A model generated the notes under the pieces. The model was not told where the DNA came from. It did not search any database and saw nothing but the letters and a program-made list of their open reading frames with translations. From the NCBI RefSeq assembly GCF_039904985.1, contig NZ_CP157007.1, forward strand, positions 62,001 to 126,000: 64,000 nucleotides of DNA. Direction: 5' to 3'. Of this stretch, positions 45,048-54,323 are shown piece by piece (the first letter of the stretch is position 1; the number at the start of each line of letters is the position of its first letter). A program made the translations under genes and the position numbers. This DNA is from Methylomonas sp. AM2-LC (GTDB lineage: Bacteria > Pseudomonadota > Gammaproteobacteria > Methylococcales > Methylomonadaceae).

Positions 45048-46016
45048 CTATTTCCAGCCGCCGTCACATTCATCCCAATAACGGCCTGTTGATTCTTCTT
45101 GGAGTGACAGGTCGATTATTTCGCAATTGCGAAAATCAGCTATTTGATAAATCTCATCCAGAATTTCGTCGATTTGTTCTTTCAGATCAGCATCGTCGGC
45201 AAACTGCATCATAATCCGAGTTTCGGTATCATTCAGCTTCTGCCCTTGGTAATTGGTCAAAAGCATCCATGCGATTTTCTCTCGTACTGCTTTTTTACCG
45301 CGAGTAAATTTGCTGCCGTTCTCAACAAGAACCCAAAGAATGATTGCAACGGATTTGTTCGCTTCGACTTCTGGATCGGCGCATTGTGTGCTTACTGCCA
45401 GTGACGTATGCTTGATTGCGCTGCTTATCGTACTGCGACTGCATTTAATAGTTTTCTGTACAACATTCCATGAACTACCGCTTGCCAGCAATCGGTTAAT
45501 GGCATTGTAACGCTCTAAGTCAACCATGCGCCCACGGTATTTTCCGGCAGCTTGTGCTTTTTCAATACCTTGCTTTTGCCGTTCCCGGCGCTGTTCATAG
45601 TCACGCCTGGCAATAGCGGCCAACATATCCAAAAGCATGTCGTTGATAGCGCCAAACATCCGCGCATCAAACTCGTTTTGTATCGGCGATAGATGTTGCC
45701 AAGTAGTTGGCACATTCACCGCTACAACACGAACCTCACGTTTTCGGATAATGCCTTTTAAATTTTCCCATTCGGTGCTGGCCAAGCGTGAAAGCCGATC
45801 AATGTCTTCCACAAGCAAAATATCGCTTGGTCGACTATCTGCCAATAGCCGGAATAACTCTGGACGCTTTAAATGAGCGCCGGATTCGTTTTCAGCATAA
45901 TAATTACAAATGACCACACCATGTTCGTGCGCAAAGCGATCAAGAGAACCACGTGCACGTTGGGCGTTTTGCTCGTTGGTAGAGGTTCGAAGATAAGCGC
46001 GGATAAAATGGGTCAT
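45048..46016 (-). CDS. tnpR: Large serine resolvase of outer transposon, second intact copy
   Basis: Identical to 24890-25858 (322 aa). Confidence 0.92.
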   Translation of the reverse strand: MTHFIRAYLRTSTNEQNAQRARGSLDRFAHEHGVVICNYYAENESGAHLKRPELFRLLADSRPSDILLVEDIDRLSRLASTEWENLKGIIRKREVRVVAVNVPTTWQHLSPIQNEFDARMFGAINDMLLDMLAAIARRDYEQRRERQKQGIEKAQAAGKYRGRMVDLERYNAINRLLASGSSWNVVQKTIKCSRSTISSAIKHTSLAVSTQCADPEVEANKSVAIILWVLVENGSKFTRGKKAVREKIAWMLLTNYQGQKLNDTETRIMMQFADDADLKEQIDEILDEIYQIADFRNCEIIDLSLQEESTGRYWDECDGGWK

Positions 46017-46025
46017 TGGTACTAT

Positions 46026-46141
46026 TAAGGTTGTTTAATCGAACCGGTCTGATTAGAGTTATAGTTTCATCTTATATAGTACCATTTGCCACTAGTTCGA
46101 TTAAGGGTTACCTTATTCGAACTAGAAAAGGGTATCGAACC
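46026..46141. promoter_or_regulatory. res-like region of large resolvase, copy 3
   Basis: Same as 5710-5825; the 34-bp inverted repeat is at 46092-46125. Confidence 0.65.
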
Positions 46142-46186
46142 GTGATAAACTAAACCATATAAACTAAGTCTATTCAGGTTGTCATC

Positions 46187-46432
46187 ATGCAGACATATAA
46201 TATTCATGACGCTAAAACCCAACTATCCCGTCTGGTAGAGCAAGCCGCCAAGGGTGAACCGTTTGTCATCGCCAAGGCTGGCAAGCCGATGGTTAAAGTG
46301 ATGGCGCTTAATGCGCCGGAGCCTTCTCAAATCAAGCGGTTCGGTTTTATGGCTGGACAAATCCATGTACCGGATGATTTTGACCGGATGGGCGAAGAAG
46401 AAATCGTACAGCTATTTGAGGATGGCGCATGA
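46187..46432 (+). CDS. phd: Phd/YefM-family antitoxin, copy 3
   Basis: Identical to 5871-6116. Confidence 0.92.
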   Translation: MQTYNIHDAKTQLSRLVEQAAKGEPFVIAKAGKPMVKVMALNAPEPSQIKRFGFMAGQIHVPDDFDRMGEEEIVQLFEDGA

Positions 46433-46815
46433 AGCTGCTATTGGACACCCATCTGCTGCTATGGGCGGCGGAAGGTTTTGAGTATTTGCCACCGGATGCC
46501 CAGGCGCTGATGAGCGCCCCTGAAAACGAGCTGTTCTTCAGCGTCGCCAGTTTGTGGGAAATCGTTATCAAATGCGGCTTAGGCCGCAAAGACTTCCAGG
46601 TTGATCCGCGCTTGTTACGGCGGGGGCTACTGGACAATGGCTACAATGAACTGCCGATCCTCAGCGAGCATGCGGTCACCATCGGCACCTTGCCACCCAT
46701 CCATAAAGACCCTTTTGATCGGCTGCTTGTCGCCCAGGCCATTGTCGAAGGTATCACGCTACTGACGTCCGATGCCTATGTGGCTGAATACCCAGGTCCA
46801 GTGCAACACGTCTAA
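46429..46815 (+). CDS. vapC: VapC-type PIN toxin, copy 3
   Basis: Identical to 6113-6499. Confidence 0.92.
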   Translation: MKLLLDTHLLLWAAEGFEYLPPDAQALMSAPENELFFSVASLWEIVIKCGLGRKDFQVDPRLLRRGLLDNGYNELPILSEHAVTIGTLPPIHKDPFDRLLVAQAIVEGITLLTSDAYVAEYPGPVQHV

Positions 46816-46818
46816 TGA

Positions 46819-47735
46819 ATGGCAGCAAAAAATAAGCTGCTGACCGTACTATCGGAAGCCGAGCAGTATGCTCTATATGGCCTGCCAGATTTTGATGATG
46901 CTCAGCGGCTGGAGTATCTGGCACTTTCGGAAAACGAACTGATGCTTGCGACCAGCCGCCCCGGTCTTCATGCCCAGGTTTATTGCATTTTGCAAATCGG
47001 TTATTTCAAGGCAAAGCACAGCTTTTTCCGCTTTGACTGGAACGAAGTCGAGGACGATTGCGCCTTTGTATTGAGCCGTTATTTCATCGGCGATGCATTT
47101 GAAAGGAAGCCGATAACCAACCATGAGCATTACACTCAGCGCGGGCGTATTGCCGAGTTGTTCGGCTATCGGTTGTGGACTTCCGACTTTCTGCCGCAGC
47201 TAGCGCGTCAGGCCGAGTCTATTGTGCGGCGTGACGTCTCGCCGGGATTTGTAGCCGTCGAGCTGCTCGTCTGGCTTAACGGCCACAAAATCATTCGGCC
47301 AGGCTACACTACGCTGCAAGAGTTGATCAGCGAAACGCTTTCCTCCGAACGCCGACGGCTTGGCGGACTACTTGCAGAAATACTGGATGACGCGACCAAA
47401 GCCACGCTGACCCAGCTCCTGGTGCGTGATGATACCCTGTCTCAATTAGCGGCGCTAAAGCAGGATGCCAAGAATTTCGGCTGGCGTCAGATGATCCGCG
47501 AACGCGAGAAGCGCACCCTGCTGGAACCACTGCACAGGATTGCAAAAGCCTTGCTGCCCAAGTTGGGCGTTTCCCAGCAGAACTTGCTCTACTATGCGAG
47601 TTTGGCCAATTTTTATACCGTTCACGACTTGCGAAACCTCAAGCCGGAGCAGACCTATCTCTACTTGTTGTGCTATGCCTGGCAACGCTACCGCCAGTTT
47701 ACCGATAATCTGGTCGATGCGATGGCTTTCCACAT
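46819..47735 (+). pseudogene. Outer transposase N-terminal fragment, copy 3
   Basis: Identical to 6503-7419. This copy has no C-terminal counterpart downstream, because the array ends first. Confidence 0.88.
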
Positions 47736-48050
47736 GGGGTTAATTAACCAAAAGAACGGTTTGTCCCGCGACACCCCTGGAGCCCTTGGTATTAGCGGCT
47801 TTCAGACGAAATATCGATTTCAAATTCGCCACTAAAAATTCTATAGCCTATTGAATATTAATAACTTATTGTGCGTCACAAAATTCATGCTTGCCGATAA
47901 AGTTGGCTGACCGAAAGGATTAGGAATAATTAGTAAATGAGTAACGCCAACGTCACGCCAAGGTTCTGAATACAATGCTATTCACACTGTTCGTAATGAT
48001 GCTATTCCAACCTGATACGAAACAATATCGATGGGATATGGAATGGTATT

Positions 48051-48683
48051 TTAGTTCTGCTTGCTGACGGCAAGCTTAAATCCCAGGAATACAAACACGC
48101 CTCCCGCTGTTCGCGTTAGCCAGGCAAATAAAAGCTTGCGGGGAGATAGGCGCTGATTAAGATGGTCTGCGAACCAAGCGAGGAACAAGCACCAAATTGT
48201 GCCAGTAAAATTAAAAATCCCGCCCAGGAAGATAAAGGCCAAGGCTTTGTTTGGCGCTTCATGCTCGATAAACTGTGGAACGAAAGCCAGAAAGAAAATC
48301 GCCACTTTTGGGTTGAGAACGTTGGTCAGAAAGCCTTGACGAAAAATACTGCGTAGGGACGCTGGCTGCGAGTTCTTTAGTGCATCTGAACAGGGTGAAG
48401 TACTGCGCATCAAGGTAATTCCTATGTATACGAGATACACTGCACCAATCAGCTTAAGCGTGGAGAATGCAGTCGAAGAAGCCGCAAGTAGCGCTGACAA
48501 GCCAACAGCGGCGGCAAAAATATGCAGGTAACAGCCCAGGGCTATACCGAGTGCGGCGGCTACGCCGGCAGAACGACCTTGGCCGACACTACGGGCAACA
48601 ATATACAGCGAGTCTGCGCCAGGTGTGATATTTAGCAATAGACCAGAGATTACAAAAAGTGTTAGATCATGAGTGCCGAGCAT
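48051..48683 (-). CDS. LysE/RhtB-family exporter, copy 3
   Basis: Identical to 7735-8367. Confidence 0.9.
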   Translation of the reverse strand: MLGTHDLTLFVISGLLLNITPGADSLYIVARSVGQGRSAGVAAALGIALGCYLHIFAAAVGLSALLAASSTAFSTLKLIGAVYLVYIGITLMRSTSPCSDALKNSQPASLRSIFRQGFLTNVLNPKVAIFFLAFVPQFIEHEAPNKALAFIFLGGIFNFTGTIWCLFLAWFADHLNQRLSPRKLLFAWLTRTAGGVFVFLGFKLAVSKQN

Positions 48684-48728
48684 AAGTTATAAAGTCAGTC
48701 GTTATTTTTAAAAAAATTCCCTTTGAGG

Positions 48729-49256
48729 CTATGTATTTGCTTCCGCATCAACACTGGCTATATTAAAAACCATACTGTCCATCCCCATAAGGCGCTCTTG
48801 ATGGCTGAATTGAAATCCGGTTTTTTCCAAAACACGTATTGAAGCCAGATTTTTTGTATGCGTAAACGCCATTAAATATTTCAGCTCTAATATTTGAAAG
48901 TAATACCGAATCCAAGCGGATGTTACTTCTGTTGCTATACCTTGGTTCCAGAAGCTTGGCAACAATCTATAGCCTAACTCGAAACTATGACATTCAGGAA
49001 AATACATGGGGCCAGAGTCGCCAATCGGTTTCATGGTATTACGATCAAGAATTATCCATTTTGCATATCCATATTGATTTTGGTGCTCAATATAATGCGT
49101 TATCCTCAAAATGGTGGACTCCAGATTAATATCTGGGCCATGAGGCGTGAATTTCATGACCTCTGGATCACCAAACCAAGAAAATGACTGTATTGCATCA
49201 TCCTCGGTAAATGGCCTGAGGATCGTTCGGGCTGTTTGCAATTCTGTTATTTGCAT
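48729..49256 (-). CDS. GNAT acetyltransferase, copy 3
   Basis: Identical to 8413-8940. Confidence 0.87.
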   Translation of the reverse strand: MQITELQTARTILRPFTEDDAIQSFSWFGDPEVMKFTPHGPDINLESTILRITHYIEHQNQYGYAKWIILDRNTMKPIGDSGPMYFPECHSFELGYRLLPSFWNQGIATEVTSAWIRYYFQILELKYLMAFTHTKNLASIRVLEKTGFQFSHQERLMGMDSMVFNIASVDAEANT

Positions 49257-49336
49257 TGAATACACTTCGAATAAGGTTAGATTATATTCCAAGTCTGTTT
49301 TGGAACAGTGAACAAAAAGTCACACAGCGAGGAATG

Positions 49337-49915
49337 TTATGTTTTTCCCGATTCATTTCGTTTTTCTGCAATATGGGAGAAGAATTTCCGCCTCCCCACG
49401 CCAGCAATTTCACATACCTCAGCAGCGGTTTTGCCTGAATTTTCATATAAGATTCTGGCATTTTCCAATTTTTCAGGATCAGTCTTAGGTCGCCCCCCGG
49501 TTTTACCACGCGCTTTAGCAGATGAACGGCCTGCCGCCGCCCGTTCTGCGCGTAGCTCCCGCTCCATTTGGTGAATGGCACCCATCATCGACAAGAAACA
49601 ACGACCAGTAGCTGTTGTTGTGTCGATATTTTCTCGCAATGACACCAAGTTAATCTGTCGTTGTTCCAAAACTTTGGCCGTTGTCAGTAAATCCATCAAA
49701 GAGCGCGTCATGCGGCTTAATTCACTCACGACCAAAGTATCACCTGGGCGAGCATATTCCAAAAACTGATCCCAGCCAGGTCGATCCATGTGTGAACCGG
49801 TCATTTTGTCGGAAAAGATTTTCCCGCAACCGGCTTTCTGTAAAGCATCGATTTGAGAATCCAGATTTTGGCCGATACTGCTGACCCGTGCATAGCCGAT
49901 TCGATGGAGAGACAT
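49337..49915 (-). CDS. tnpR: TnpR serine resolvase of inner transposon, copy 3
   Basis: Identical to 9021-9599. Confidence 0.93.
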   Translation of the reverse strand: MSLHRIGYARVSSIGQNLDSQIDALQKAGCGKIFSDKMTGSHMDRPGWDQFLEYARPGDTLVVSELSRMTRSLMDLLTTAKVLEQRQINLVSLRENIDTTTATGRCFLSMMGAIHQMERELRAERAAAGRSSAKARGKTGGRPKTDPEKLENARILYENSGKTAAEVCEIAGVGRRKFFSHIAEKRNESGKT

Positions 49916-49942
49916 ATCTGTAGAAGTAGAATGGGTGTACAT

Positions 49943-50075
49943 AGTGCAAAAAGTTAACACATAGTACAGGTAAATGCATTATGATTTTAGCAAAGGTTTT
50001 TGCACTAAAAATGAAAGGAATTGCAATCCGAAAGAACCGGTCAACTTAGAGTGCAGAAAGTACACTTTTTGCACT
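49943..50075. promoter_or_regulatory. res site of inner transposon, copy 3
   Basis: Same as 9627-9759; the crossover-like pair is at 50050-50075. Confidence 0.8.
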
Positions 50076-50186
50076 GACTAAAAAGCAGCCCCCATCCATC
50101 AGAATTCGAATATCAAGCGACCGAGAAAAACAGTGGTGTGGAAATAACCGTGCCATAACCATCATCCTCATCAAATAGAAACCAGC

Positions 50187-53100
50187 ATGGCTCGACTGAC
50201 GATTTTAACCCAGGACGAAATCAATGATCTTTACGAAATACCCACGCTGGATGACGACGATCGATCATTTTTATTTGCCCTCGATACCGACGACATAGCC
50301 GTGCTCGATAGCTTTGAAAACAACACTACCTGTAAAGTGGATTACATCCTACAGCTTGGTTATTACCGGGCTGTCAATTACTTCTTCCTATTCAGCTTCC
50401 AAAAAGTTAAAGCGGATGCGGCGTTCATCATGCGGCTTTATTTTCCAGATGAGCCATTTCCCAAAAAGCAGGTGTCTAAAAATCATCACTACCGGAACCG
50501 CTACGAGGTGATGAATAAATTCGGCCTGAAAGATGTCGATACAGATTTTCAAAGCCAATTACTCAAAGAAGCAAAAGCGCTTGTCAAACGACACGCACTA
50601 TCGCGGTTCGTGTTGGAAGGCTTGTTGAGCTATTGCCAACAACAAAATGTCATCCGGCCAGCTTATTCAAGTTTACAGGATATTGTGACTACCGCGCTTC
50701 AAGAGGAAAGAAACTGGCTGGTCAATAAACTTTACACCGATGCCGATAAAGAACTGCGTGCGGAATTGGATAAGCTGTTAACGAACGACGAACTGTTTTA
50801 TAACCTCACCTTGCTAAAAAAGGATCAGAAGAATTTCAGCACCACTGAAATTAAAAATAGCGTCGCCAAACAACAGCTTGTCATCGGCATTTACCAAAAA
50901 TCTCAGACCCTGATGCCTAAGCTGGGACTCTCAGAACAGAATATTATCTACTATGCAAATCTGGCGGAATTTTACACCATCCAGAAACTCAAGCGGTTAA
51001 CCGATAAAAATCTGGTACGGCTGTACCTGCTTTGTTACGCTCATCGCCGGTTTCTTAAAATCAATGACCATCTGGTATCCAGCTTGATACAGAAGATGAC
51101 AAAATATACCGATGACGCCAACGACTATCAACGTTCAGAAATAGAGTTGATTGAAAACGTCGATTCCAAGCTTAGGCAGCAGGCATGTAAGGTGCTGGCC
51201 ATCAATATCGATAGCGGTATTCCCGATGAACAAGTCAGGGCCAAAGCCTTTGAAGTGGTTCCAGAAGCCGATTATAAACAATTTCTAGATGAATTTAAAA
51301 AGCCCAATCTAGACAGGGACTTCTATCGTTGGCAATACTATGGGCAACAGGCATTAACCATAAAAAGGAACCTGCGGCCAATTTTCAAAGTCCTGGACTT
51401 TTCTTGCACGAACGCTGGGCTAACAGAAGCCATTGTGTTTTTAAGGCGGCACCTGAGCAGCGGACTATCATTTCGGGATTATGCCTATGAAGACATCCCC
51501 ATGAACTTTTTTCCTCAATCGCTGAAAAAATACCTCACCTATAAAGTGCTGGTCGATGATAAGAAGGTCAAAAAAGTGGATGGCGACCGCTATGAATGCA
51601 TGGTTTATAGCCAGCTAAAACAGGGCATTGCCAATACCAGCGTGTTTATTAAAGACAGTAATTGCTATCGTACCCTGGACGATGAACTGATCGACATTGA
51701 ATATTGGGCGCAACATAAAGATGAAATATTAAAGCAGCTCAACATGCCTTTATTGTCAATGAACATCGAAGACTTATTAAGTAAACTCGAAGCCAGCCTG
51801 AAAGAGAAATATGCGCGAGTGAACCAAAACATTAAAAACGGTGAAAACTCTAGCCTAAAAATTCATCGCAATAAGCAAGGCGAGCTGGTTAACTGGACTT
51901 TGCCTTATACCCGTCTTGATGACGGGATTAACAATCCATTCTATGAAAAGCTCTTGGTCTCAAGCATCGGCGATATTCTTAAGTTTTCGGCAGAGGCTAC
52001 CGGTTTTCTAAAGTCTTTTTCACATCTTCAGCCAAAATACGCGAAGTCACACCCCGACCCTGAAGTTATTCATGCCTGTGTTATCGCCAATGCAACGGGG
52101 GTTGAAGCGAAGAAAATGAAGGCGATCAGCGATGTAAAAGAGCAAGATCTGGATCGGGTTAGTAAAAGCTATATTCGCTTTCAAACCCTATGCGCCGCCA
52201 ATGATGTGATTATGAACCATACCGCCAAGCTGCCCATTTTTGGCGAGTATAATTTAGCTGACTACGGTGTTCACGCCAGTGTTGACGGTCAAAAATTGGC
52301 AACGAAATACCATACGATCAAATCCAGGTACGGAAAAAAATATTTTGGCCTTCTGAAAGGCGTGGTCTTATTGGGACTCATCGGCAATCATCTCCCCTTG
52401 CGTCTGAAAGTCATCGGTGCAAACCAGCACGAAAGTCACTTCTTACTGGATATTGTCGAAAGTAATACATCAGATGTTGAAATTACGGCGGTATCCGGCG
52501 ATATGCACAGTATCAATCGCGTTAACTTTGCCTTAATGTATATGTTTGGCTATCGATTTATGCCTCGCTTTACTCAGCTATCTGATAAATCAGATCAAAA
52601 ATTGGTGAGTTTCGATGAGATCGACAAGTACGCAAAACACCTTATTAAGCCCAGCAAAAAGGTCAATAAATCGCTCATTATTAAGGAATGGGATAAAATT
52701 TTGAGAATTCTAGCCTCTCTGGCAATCAAAAAGACCACGCAAAGCCATATTGTGAGTAAATTATCGTCTTGTAAAAAGATCGATTCGACCTTAAAAGCCT
52801 TGATTGCCTTTGATGAAATCATTATGACCGATTATTTGCTGGATTATATCGATAGCAAGGAAATCCGCGAAGTGGTGCAAGGCTCATTGAACCGTGGCGA
52901 ATCCTACCACCAGTTAAGCTCCACTATTTCCAAAGTCAGCGGCGGCAGGATGCTTAATGGAAAAACTGAAATTGAACTCGACATTAATGCCGAATCCATC
53001 AGGCTCATTGCCAACGCGGTGATTTTTTATAATGCGACCATTCTATCGGCGCTTTATCAGCACTATCTAACGATTGATCCGGAAAAGGCGAAAGAAATAG

Positions 53101-53246
53101 TAAGATTTTCACCTGTTGCCTGGCAGCATATCAACTTCATTGGCAAGTATGAATTTTACAATCGAGAACATATTGTTAATATTCAAGAGGTTATCAAGAA
53201 ACTTATTGGCGAATTTGAAATCGATATTTCGGCTGCAAGCCGCTAA
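50187..53246 (+). CDS. tnpA: Tn3-family transposase TnpA, copy 3
   Basis: Identical to 9871-12930 (1,019 aa). Confidence 0.96.
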   Translation: MARLTILTQDEINDLYEIPTLDDDDRSFLFALDTDDIAVLDSFENNTTCKVDYILQLGYYRAVNYFFLFSFQKVKADAAFIMRLYFPDEPFPKKQVSKNHHYRNRYEVMNKFGLKDVDTDFQSQLLKEAKALVKRHALSRFVLEGLLSYCQQQNVIRPAYSSLQDIVTTALQEERNWLVNKLYTDADKELRAELDKLLTNDELFYNLTLLKKDQKNFSTTEIKNSVAKQQLVIGIYQKSQTLMPKLGLSEQNIIYYANLAEFYTIQKLKRLTDKNLVRLYLLCYAHRRFLKINDHLVSSLIQKMTKYTDDANDYQRSEIELIENVDSKLRQQACKVLAINIDSGIPDEQVRAKAFEVVPEADYKQFLDEFKKPNLDRDFYRWQYYGQQALTIKRNLRPIFKVLDFSCTNAGLTEAIVFLRRHLSSGLSFRDYAYEDIPMNFFPQSLKKYLTYKVLVDDKKVKKVDGDRYECMVYSQLKQGIANTSVFIKDSNCYRTLDDELIDIEYWAQHKDEILKQLNMPLLSMNIEDLLSKLEASLKEKYARVNQNIKNGENSSLKIHRNKQGELVNWTLPYTRLDDGINNPFYEKLLVSSIGDILKFSAEATGFLKSFSHLQPKYAKSHPDPEVIHACVIANATGVEAKKMKAISDVKEQDLDRVSKSYIRFQTLCAANDVIMNHTAKLPIFGEYNLADYGVHASVDGQKLATKYHTIKSRYGKKYFGLLKGVVLLGLIGNHLPLRLKVIGANQHESHFLLDIVESNTSDVEITAVSGDMHSINRVNFALMYMFGYRFMPRFTQLSDKSDQKLVSFDEIDKYAKHLIKPSKKVNKSLIIKEWDKILRILASLAIKKTTQSHIVSKLSSCKKIDSTLKALIAFDEIIMTDYLLDYIDSKEIREVVQGSLNRGESYHQLSSTISKVSGGRMLNGKTEIELDINAESIRLIANAVIFYNATILSALYQHYLTIDPEKAKEIVRFSPVAWQHINFIGKYEFYNREHIVNIQEVIKKLIGEFEIDISAASR

Positions 53247-53302
53247 TACCGAGGGCTCCAGGGGTATCGCGGGACAAACCGTTCTTTTGGTTAAATAACC
53301 CC

Positions 53303-53796
53303 ATTAAAGTCCCATAGGATATTACGGAAAGCCACTGCCGACAAGGCTTAGCGTCAATTATTCACTTCCCGATTTTAGCTATGAAAAACAGGTAATTTTT
53401 GGAAAATTAAAAAGTAGTTTAAATTAATCTTCTTAAGATGTCTGTTTTGAATATGGCATTTTTGTCTTCGCTGACGCTACAACAAAAACCGTATGCCCTT
53501 ACAAGCTCGCTATTCGCTTGGTCGTTCCGACTTGGTGGCTATTGCCACCCACTTTCCAGTCCACCTTGCCCGCTCAATAAGGGCAGTTATGTCGGGTTGT
53601 TACGCTTCACTTCTCAACCGGACATAACACCCCTTAGCCGCTGGGGCTTAACCCTAAACCACGCAAAGCTGTCGCTATGCTTTTTTAAACCTTTCAGAAC
53701 TTTTCAACACTAAGGGTTTGAAGTCCAACGAAAACGTACGATAGTGGCTAACTTAATTCCATTTTCAGTAAAAGCCATTAGGTGTAGCTTAGCCAT
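53303..53796. other. Intergenic junction region with hairpins, no convincing gene
   Basis: 494 bp between the array and the ompA-like gene. A strong imperfect hairpin has arms TTATGTCGGGTTG (53587-53599) and CAACCGGACATAA, and a second, CCCCTTAGCCGCTGGGG, follows. These features recall integron attC sites, but the conserved 7-bp ends are not found in proper pairing. A 91-codon + strand frame (53438-53713) reads like translated hairpin DNA and is not accepted as a gene. The first 45 bp resemble sequence around the TA element (22389-22632). Confidence 0.5.
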
Positions 53797-54300
53797 TTAG
53801 TTTGTGGCGAAAGGTGCGACGTACACGAGTTCAATTTCTACACGCTGATTTTCTAATCTCCCTCCTGGCGTTGAATTATCGGCCACGAAATCTCCAGGGG
53901 CATAGTTGATGGATACCTTTAGTGGCGATACACCGTGATCTATTAGGTATTTTCTTGCCGACATCGCTCTTGAAAGTCCTAGCGATTCGTCTTTCCGGCC
54001 TGCGGCTATTGTGCTTGTTCGGCCCCGTACCGTGATAAGTGCGGCTTCTGCTGCATTTACAAGTTCTTGTTCATCACTGTAACTAGGCCGGAACACACGA
54101 CCATTGTTTTGGAACTGAACCGTTACCGTCTTAGAGCTAGGTGTATTAAAGTTTAAAGGAGCGCTCGATACTGTCGGGTAATAAGGCTTAGGACTAATAT
54201 CAGCCGCAAAAATCGGTTCTGCATGATAGGGAGCTTCTGCGTTGGCAATGGTGATAAGCGGCAAAAATGCAACGAATAGTAATAGGCGTTTTTTGCACAT
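53797..54300 (-). CDS. OmpA-family (peptidoglycan-associated) periplasmic protein
   Basis: 167-aa exported protein: signal peptide of ~21 residues (KRLLLFVAFLPLITIANA), then a ~35-residue linker and a C-terminal OmpA-like domain (VTVQFQNNGRVFRPSYSDEQ, GRTSTIAAGRKDESLGLSRA, SARKYLIDHGVSPLKVSINY, GGRLENQRVEIELV). Such domains bind peptidoglycan. It is the last gene of the trb-type cluster, 23 bp after trbP, and may anchor the secretion channel to the wall. It is not part of the canonical RP4 trb set. Confidence 0.8.
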   Translation of the reverse strand: MCKKRLLLFVAFLPLITIANAEAPYHAEPIFAADISPKPYYPTVSSAPLNFNTPSSKTVTVQFQNNGRVFRPSYSDEQELVNAAEAALITVRGRTSTIAAGRKDESLGLSRAMSARKYLIDHGVSPLKVSINYAPGDFVADNSTPGGRLENQRVEIELVYVAPFATN

Positions 54301-54323
54301 AGTCGTGGTACTCCTGATTGTTA

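Larger units (their letters stand above)
25391..45548. repeat. 20,158-bp tandem unit, copy 2
   Basis: Second complete unit, joined seamlessly to copy 1: the resolvase gene and outer transposon run uninterrupted across 25390/25391. Every gene has the same translation as in copy 1. The same junction recurs at 45548/45549. Confidence 0.95.
45002..53302. mobile_element. Outer Tn3-family transposon, right-truncated copy
   Basis: Left terminal repeat at 45002-45039, then resolvase, res-like region, phd/vapC, transposase N-terminus and the whole inner transposon. It ends at the right end of the inner transposon, where the array stops; rhs tip, MITE, transposase C-terminus and right terminal repeat are absent. 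Confidence 0.8.
45549..53302. repeat. 20,158-bp tandem unit, partial copy 3 (7,754 bp)
   Basis: Matches copies 1 and 2 up to the last base of the inner transposon's right inverted repeat at 53302. The next five bases (ATTAA) also match copies 1 and 2, then the sequences diverge at 53308. This exact coincidence of array end and transposon end points to a transposase-made junction. Confidence 0.93.
47736..53302. mobile_element. Inner Tn3-family transposon, copy 3 (at array end)
   Basis: Complete element identical to 7420-12986; inverted repeats at 47736-47791 and 53247-53302. Beyond its right end lies ATTAA and then DNA adjoining the conjugation operon, not the rhs remnant found after copies 1 and 2. 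Confidence 0.92.

Noticed and set aside
53438..53713. 91-codon open frame on the + strand
   Set aside because: It spans the hairpins, has no ribosome site and its translation looks like read-through of structured DNA.
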